From Euptelea pleiosperma (Eukaryota; Streptophyta; Magnoliopsida; Ranunculales; Eupteleaceae): a DNA stretch of 64,000 nucleotides. The DNA is taken from positions 11,943,501 through 12,007,500 of the forward strand of contig CM068552.1 of the NCBI GenBank assembly GCA_035048495.1. Direction: 5' to 3'. Each line of letters starts with the position of its first letter. Within the stretch, counting starts at the first letter, position 1. Positions 59,621 through 64,000 of this stretch are shown here, one piece after another. A program made the position numbers and the translations under genes. The notes beneath the pieces were generated by a model. That model made no database searches. It saw only the letters and a list, made by a program, of their open reading frames with translations, and was not told where the DNA came from.

Positions 59621-62394
59621 CGTGATCAAACATTCATATCAGACATAATCATATATTAATATAGCGCGTGATGCTACCATTCCTCGACGTAAAGTATCGA
59701 AAGTCTCATAATCTGGACCCACCTATTGTTTTTCACATGGGCCAAAAGTAACTGTTCCGATGAACTTAACCATCTGATGGCTCTTGTCAACAACTTTCCT
59801 TGGGGTCAAAGTTGGTGATCAGATTGGACGGCAAAGAAGTTCATTACATTCGAGTGTAGGAATCACGATATATCGGTATCTCATCTTATGAGAAATTTTT
59901 TGAATTGGCGGGATTTTTGAAGCCGTGATCATGAGTCACAATATGAACCACGTGGCACACTCTTAGGGGACTCTGACCGTATAGATGTTTGGCCAATCCC
60001 TAGTATGATTAACTAATTTAATCAAACCAAACTATCAAATTAATTAATAATTTATTATGAAATATGATTTAAATATATTAAAAGGCAATACGACCTCGCT
60101 GATATCTTGAATTTGACAGCTGTTCCAATACATGGAAGATGATTATTTTGATCGTTGGACTACCATCAATGACAAAATCTTGGGTCTTGATCTTGATTGA
60201 TCACATGCTTGGTACGGACTTTTTTTATCAGATGGGCGTGTCATCACGTGTTTCTCTTAAATAATAACTATATGTCTCTCAAGATGAATTAGGCGGCTTT
60301 CCGTAAACTGAAATTAAGTGGCCTTTGGTAAACAACTTAACTTTAGCACCTATCACCAAAATCATTGAAATTAAGTGAAAGTAAAAAAGTCACCCTCCTT
60401 TCACTTATTGTGATAAGTGAAAACATCTTTTTAAAAGATTCTAAGATTCTTTTTTAATACTGATAATGCCTTTTTCTTAACGCTTTCTCTTTTAAAAACT
60501 TACGAAAGTGCTCTAACAAATATTTTAAAATACCCACAAAAGACTAAAGAGCCCCTCCTGACTGAATAAATTGAAGAAGGAAAAAAATAAATATATATGT
60601 AATTTTAAAAATATGGAAAATATCAATCCATGACACAAGAAGGGCCTCCGTCCATTGATTGTTCTCATCTTTCGACTCCCACATGTTCCGTGTTAAGAAA
60701 TGGACCCATGAGGCAAGACCATAGTTAGCAATTCAGTAAAGGGCAAAGATTCGGAATAGTAAAAGTTCGAGTTTAATTCGGTTTCGGGATAAAAAAATTT
60801 TGATTATTTTTGAAGTATATTTAGCCTTAAAAGCCTGAATTTTACCAATATTTTCATTTTATGCGGCTATTTAATACATTTTTATTTTAAAAACGTAAAA
60901 TTCGTGTATTAAATATAAATAATACGCGTTTTATTCGTATAGTCTTTAAATTCGTGATTTTTTCTAATTTTTTATTTTATACAAGAGTATTAAACGTTTC
61001 TTCAAAAGTATAAAAAATACGGGAATTTACTGAGGGCGAGACTAGCTCCTGAACTTGATGGAAAGTGAATGTTGTACCATCAACCACTTAATTTGTGGGC
61101 CACCGCGTCACTATAGACTCTTATTGACCAAATGATGGACCACCTATAATGCAGCTCTCTGTCTAATCCAACTAAAGAATGTGTTGGTGTGTTGGACCAC
61201 CTATAATGCAGCTCTCTTTCTAATCCAACTAAAGAATGTGGGGGGGTGGGGGGTAGGGGGAGATGGGGATATTAGTTTTTGGACTCTTACCAATCCAAAA
61301 GATGGTCCATACATAGGTAAGCTTATTTGGAGCCCAATTACGTGGAACTGAGTCAAGGGTTGGAGATCATTTTAGCAGAAGTGGATTACAAATGGTAAAA
61401 ATCTGAACCATTATTTCATCGTGGATTACATCGTTGAACTTAAGAACCATTATTTCATCGTGGATTACATCGTTGAACTTAAGTCTTGATTTGATAGGAT
61501 TAGAAGTTTCGGAATAGGCTGGTTTTTGTGGAGTAAAACTTCTATCACAACGGATTGCAAATCACACAATCACAAGCCAATGACTTCTCGGTTCTCGGTA
61601 CGTACACCTCAAATCAAAGGCGCATGAGCACGTTGCAAAAAGCACTTGGTTATGTCGAGAACTCATTGGCTTGTGATTGTGTGATTTGCAATCCGTTGTG
61701 ACAGAAGTTTTACTCTTTTTTGTGAGGATGATTTTTACGATGAGATATCATCTTCACAAAAAAATAAAAAATAAAAAAAAATAGGACCTTAAATCTTTTT
61801 CTATGTAGGTCCCACATCTCAAAAATCAGCCAAATTCATAATTTCTAGCCATTTCGATTTATATTTACGGAACAGGTTCCGCCGGACCTAATTTTTTTCA
61901 CTTAAATTTTTACTGAAGCTCTTGGTGGTGGATTCCGAGAATGTTATCTTGCTTTGGCAAAAGTGAATGCCAGCTCAGCACTCTCAACCACCGTTGGATT
62001 CTTGGATCTATGGACTAGAATTTTGGTGAAAGAAATTTAGGCTTCTTGACAGAGTCCTGCAGATGAAAAGCATTGGATCAAGGGCTACGATGAAAAATGT
62101 TGAAAATTGACTTTCCACGAACTAGAAAAAATAGAAAGAATCGAAAAAAATCAATCACATACATGTTACACAGCAAAATTTACGTGGTTCAACAGTGTGC
62201 TTACTTCCAATAGTTTCTTTTCTCTCATTCTCTCAATGTACTAAGGGTGGGCTAAACATCCATGTAGTTAGTAGATTAAGATGGCAGCAGCGAGTAACAA
62301 AAACGTGTTTCCTCCAAACTCTGAACAATGGTGTACATCTCACGTCTTGACCTAAAGGGAGTTTGGTAAAACGAGTAGCACTTTGCTGACCTCC
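59621..62394. other. No gene; repeat fragments and two short tandem duplications
   Basis: A left arm with GAACCACGTGGCACACTC is at 59945-59962. A Harbinger-like fragment lies at 60310-60550 and AT-rich repeat text at 60720-61020 (its opening resembles 34130). Exact or near-exact tandem copies occur at 61137-61240 (57-bp period) and 61405-61482 (39-bp period). A complete short MITE sits at 61531-61715. Confidence 0.4.
61531..61715. mobile_element. Short Mutator-like MITE, near-perfect palindrome
   Basis: 185 bp. Ends GAGTAAAACTTCTATCACAA and mirror, with the same interior as the copies at 7879 and 53627. Flanks GTTTTTGTG (61522-61530) and TTTTTTGTG (61716-61724) differ at one base. Confidence 0.82.
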
Positions 62395-62650
62395 CATAAT
62401 ATAAGCTGTGTGGCACACTCTTAGAGGACAATGACCGTATGGATGTTTATCAAATCCCTAGGTGGACCTACAAATCAAAAATCTTATTTGAAATCTTTGG
62501 ATCTTTGTACCTCAAATAATGGTCAATAATGCTCAAATTCCACACTTGAAAACCTACAAATGAAAACAACTCCAATTCAACGCTTAAAAATCACTAATCC
62601 GGCTAATTTTTGGTCGTCCATATAGGGTTGGACCAAACGAGTGCCACTCC
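62395..62650. mobile_element. Palindromic Mutator-like MITE, right end lost
   Basis: Left arm GTGTGGCACACTCTTAGAGG, GACCGTATGGATGTTTATC, centre AATAATGCTCAAATTCC, partial right arm to GGTTGGACCAAAC. Confidence 0.5.
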
Positions 62651-62998
62651 TATATATGGGGAGATGGCAGCAATTGTTTCACGAAAAAAAAAGAGAAAAT
62701 GTATTATCCGTAACGGGTGTTATAAAGGTCACATCATTGTCAGCAAAATGAACAAATTATATTATTGTAAATTTTTTAATTTTGTTTTAAAATGACATTG
62801 ATAACGGTAATATAATGGATATTATATTCTTTTATTTTTAATTTTATTTAGCAAATAACGTAATGGTCAGCAGAGTATCTGCCCAAGTGGTCTGCTTACC
62901 ATTCCCTTCGATAATTTAGCAAATATAACTTGAAGTTGATAAAAACTCTTTTTTCTTTTCTTTTCGGGTCAATATTGTGGTTGTCCTCGTTTCGTAAA

Positions 62999-63323
62999 TC
63001 TATATAACAAAACAGGGAAGCTGTCTTATCTCTTATCTTATCCTGCTTCATAGGATAAAGGGTGGTTGAGATCAAATCCATCCCTCTAATGTGGATGGTT
63101 AGATTTCAGCCACTCAATCCCACTTATTTGACCTCGTACGCAATAGATTGAAATTTTGAATTTTGAATTTAGAACTATTATTATTTTCGTCATTTTCTCT
63201 TTTTTTTTTTGCCTCTGCGTTATGATGACGCCCCTAGTCGGTTATACCGTTTCAATGCCGAAGGCACCCAATTTTTACAAACGCTTTTGTCAGAGAGTGC
63301 CGTAGGCACGGGCCATTTACTAG
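62999..63323 (+). mobile_element. Helitron-like element, long subtype, first of a tandem pair
   Basis: 325 bp. Starts TCTATATAACAAAACAGGGA after an A and ends GTGCCGTAGGCACGGGCC... CTAG at 63320-63323. The middle (63180-63260) has hAT-like CGTTATGATGACGCCCC words, the same composite seen reversed at 52430-52783. Confidence 0.65.
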
Positions 63324-63501
63324 TCTATACAACAACAAAACACAGTGGTTGTACTTGTCTCCCCACTTACACCCCCTCTTATAGGCTTCAACAAAGAAGG
63401 GCCGAGATCTTATCCCAAATGGGTGGTGGATCTCAACCACTCGCACCCGATTTTGGCATATGCTTTGTTGGGGAGTGTCGAGGGCGTGGGCCACCCACTA
63501 G
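63324..63501 (+). mobile_element. Helitron-like element, second of a tandem pair
   Basis: 178 bp, beginning TCTATACAACAACAAAACAC immediately after the CTAG of the first copy and ending CCACCCACTAG before T. The junction CTAG|TC has no spacer. Confidence 0.65.
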
Positions 63502-64000
63502 TAGATAATTCATAAGAAGTGGGTAGGGGGGGACTCAATCAGTGGCTCAAGGTAGGGCCCGGGTGAAACCAATCATGCTAATGGCAGCCAACTAGCTGGT
63601 GGGCCCAGACTTCTCACAAGATGCATTGCACCACTTAATTATAATTAGGGAAAGACATTCAAAACTCTCATTTGTTTTCTAGTCAATAATAAAATTTGTC
63701 GTTTGGAGAGTGTTGGAGTTGTCAAAATCATACCAAAAACAGTTTTCTTCGGCGATTTTTCTTGGAGGGTTGCATCGCTACAGCTCCATCAAGGCTTGCT
63801 TGCTAACATTCATTCAAAAACGAAGGTTGAAGTAAGAAATGGACCATCCAAAATGGCAGTTTTGAAGATTTTTTTTAACGAAAACAACGGCTGTTATTTT
63901 TTTAGCGTTGTAATGGTACATAAAGTCCGAATCCGTTATAATGGCTGTTATCTTTTTTAGCATTTTAACGGTATATAACGTAATGTGGAGGTCCGAATCC
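63502..64000. other. No gene; hAT-like words at the window edge
   Basis: From about 63850 the AACGGCTGTTATTTTTTTAG and GTTATAATGGCTG words mark another hAT-like MITE cut by the window end. Nothing else recognised. Confidence 0.4.

Overview
The window is nuclear DNA from a flowering plant. It holds a clade-3-type glutamate receptor-like (GLR) gene cluster, a PIN-LIKES (PILS) auxin carrier gene, a broken plant PP2C copy, a plant-style LINE whose ORF2 ends in an RNase H domain, a U6 snRNA copy, and very dense small DNA transposons. All genes have GT-AG introns. The species cannot be named from the sequence. Gene density is low and most of the window is transposon-derived.

Layout. 1-13.7 kb: layered small transposons, one broken PP2C 3' fragment (6.8-7.4 kb, minus) and a U6 snRNA retrocopy (11.9 kb). 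15.0-24.7 kb: GLR copy 1 (plus, six coding exons, 940 residues), whose 5.5-kb third intron contains a 5'-truncated LINE in antisense. 27.9-31.8 kb: GLR copy 2 (plus, six exons, 892 residues, intact). 33.7-38.1 kb: GLR copy 3 (minus, tail-to-tail with copy 2). It has all six exons and good splice sites, but a 2-base deletion shifts its frame. 38.2-40.8 kb: duplicated and inverted pieces of the GLR upstream region, loaded with MITEs. 41.6-48.65 kb: the PILS gene (minus, ten coding exons, 422 residues, plus a 2.5-kb intron in its 5' leader), with a miniature LTR element and a LINE tail in its introns. 48.7-64 kb: no gene recognised; this part is a field of palindromic Mutator-like MITEs, tiny Helitron-like elements in head-to-tail arrays, and hAT-like MITEs.

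Function. The GLRs are predicted amino-acid-gated cation channels of plant membranes, and copies 2 and 3 are close duplicates. The PILS protein is a predicted ER auxin carrier. Nothing in the sequence links it functionally to the GLR cluster.

The least ordinary features are the repeat systems: (i) tandem and mirror-image arrays of ~150-330-bp Helitron-like elements, (ii) a palindromic Mutator-like family whose arms often carry a CCACGTGG (G-box) core, with nesting datable by target-site duplications, and (iii) the U6 retrocopy with a 12-bp target duplication. No wholly new biochemical system was found. All splice models are by eye; none was tested against transcripts.
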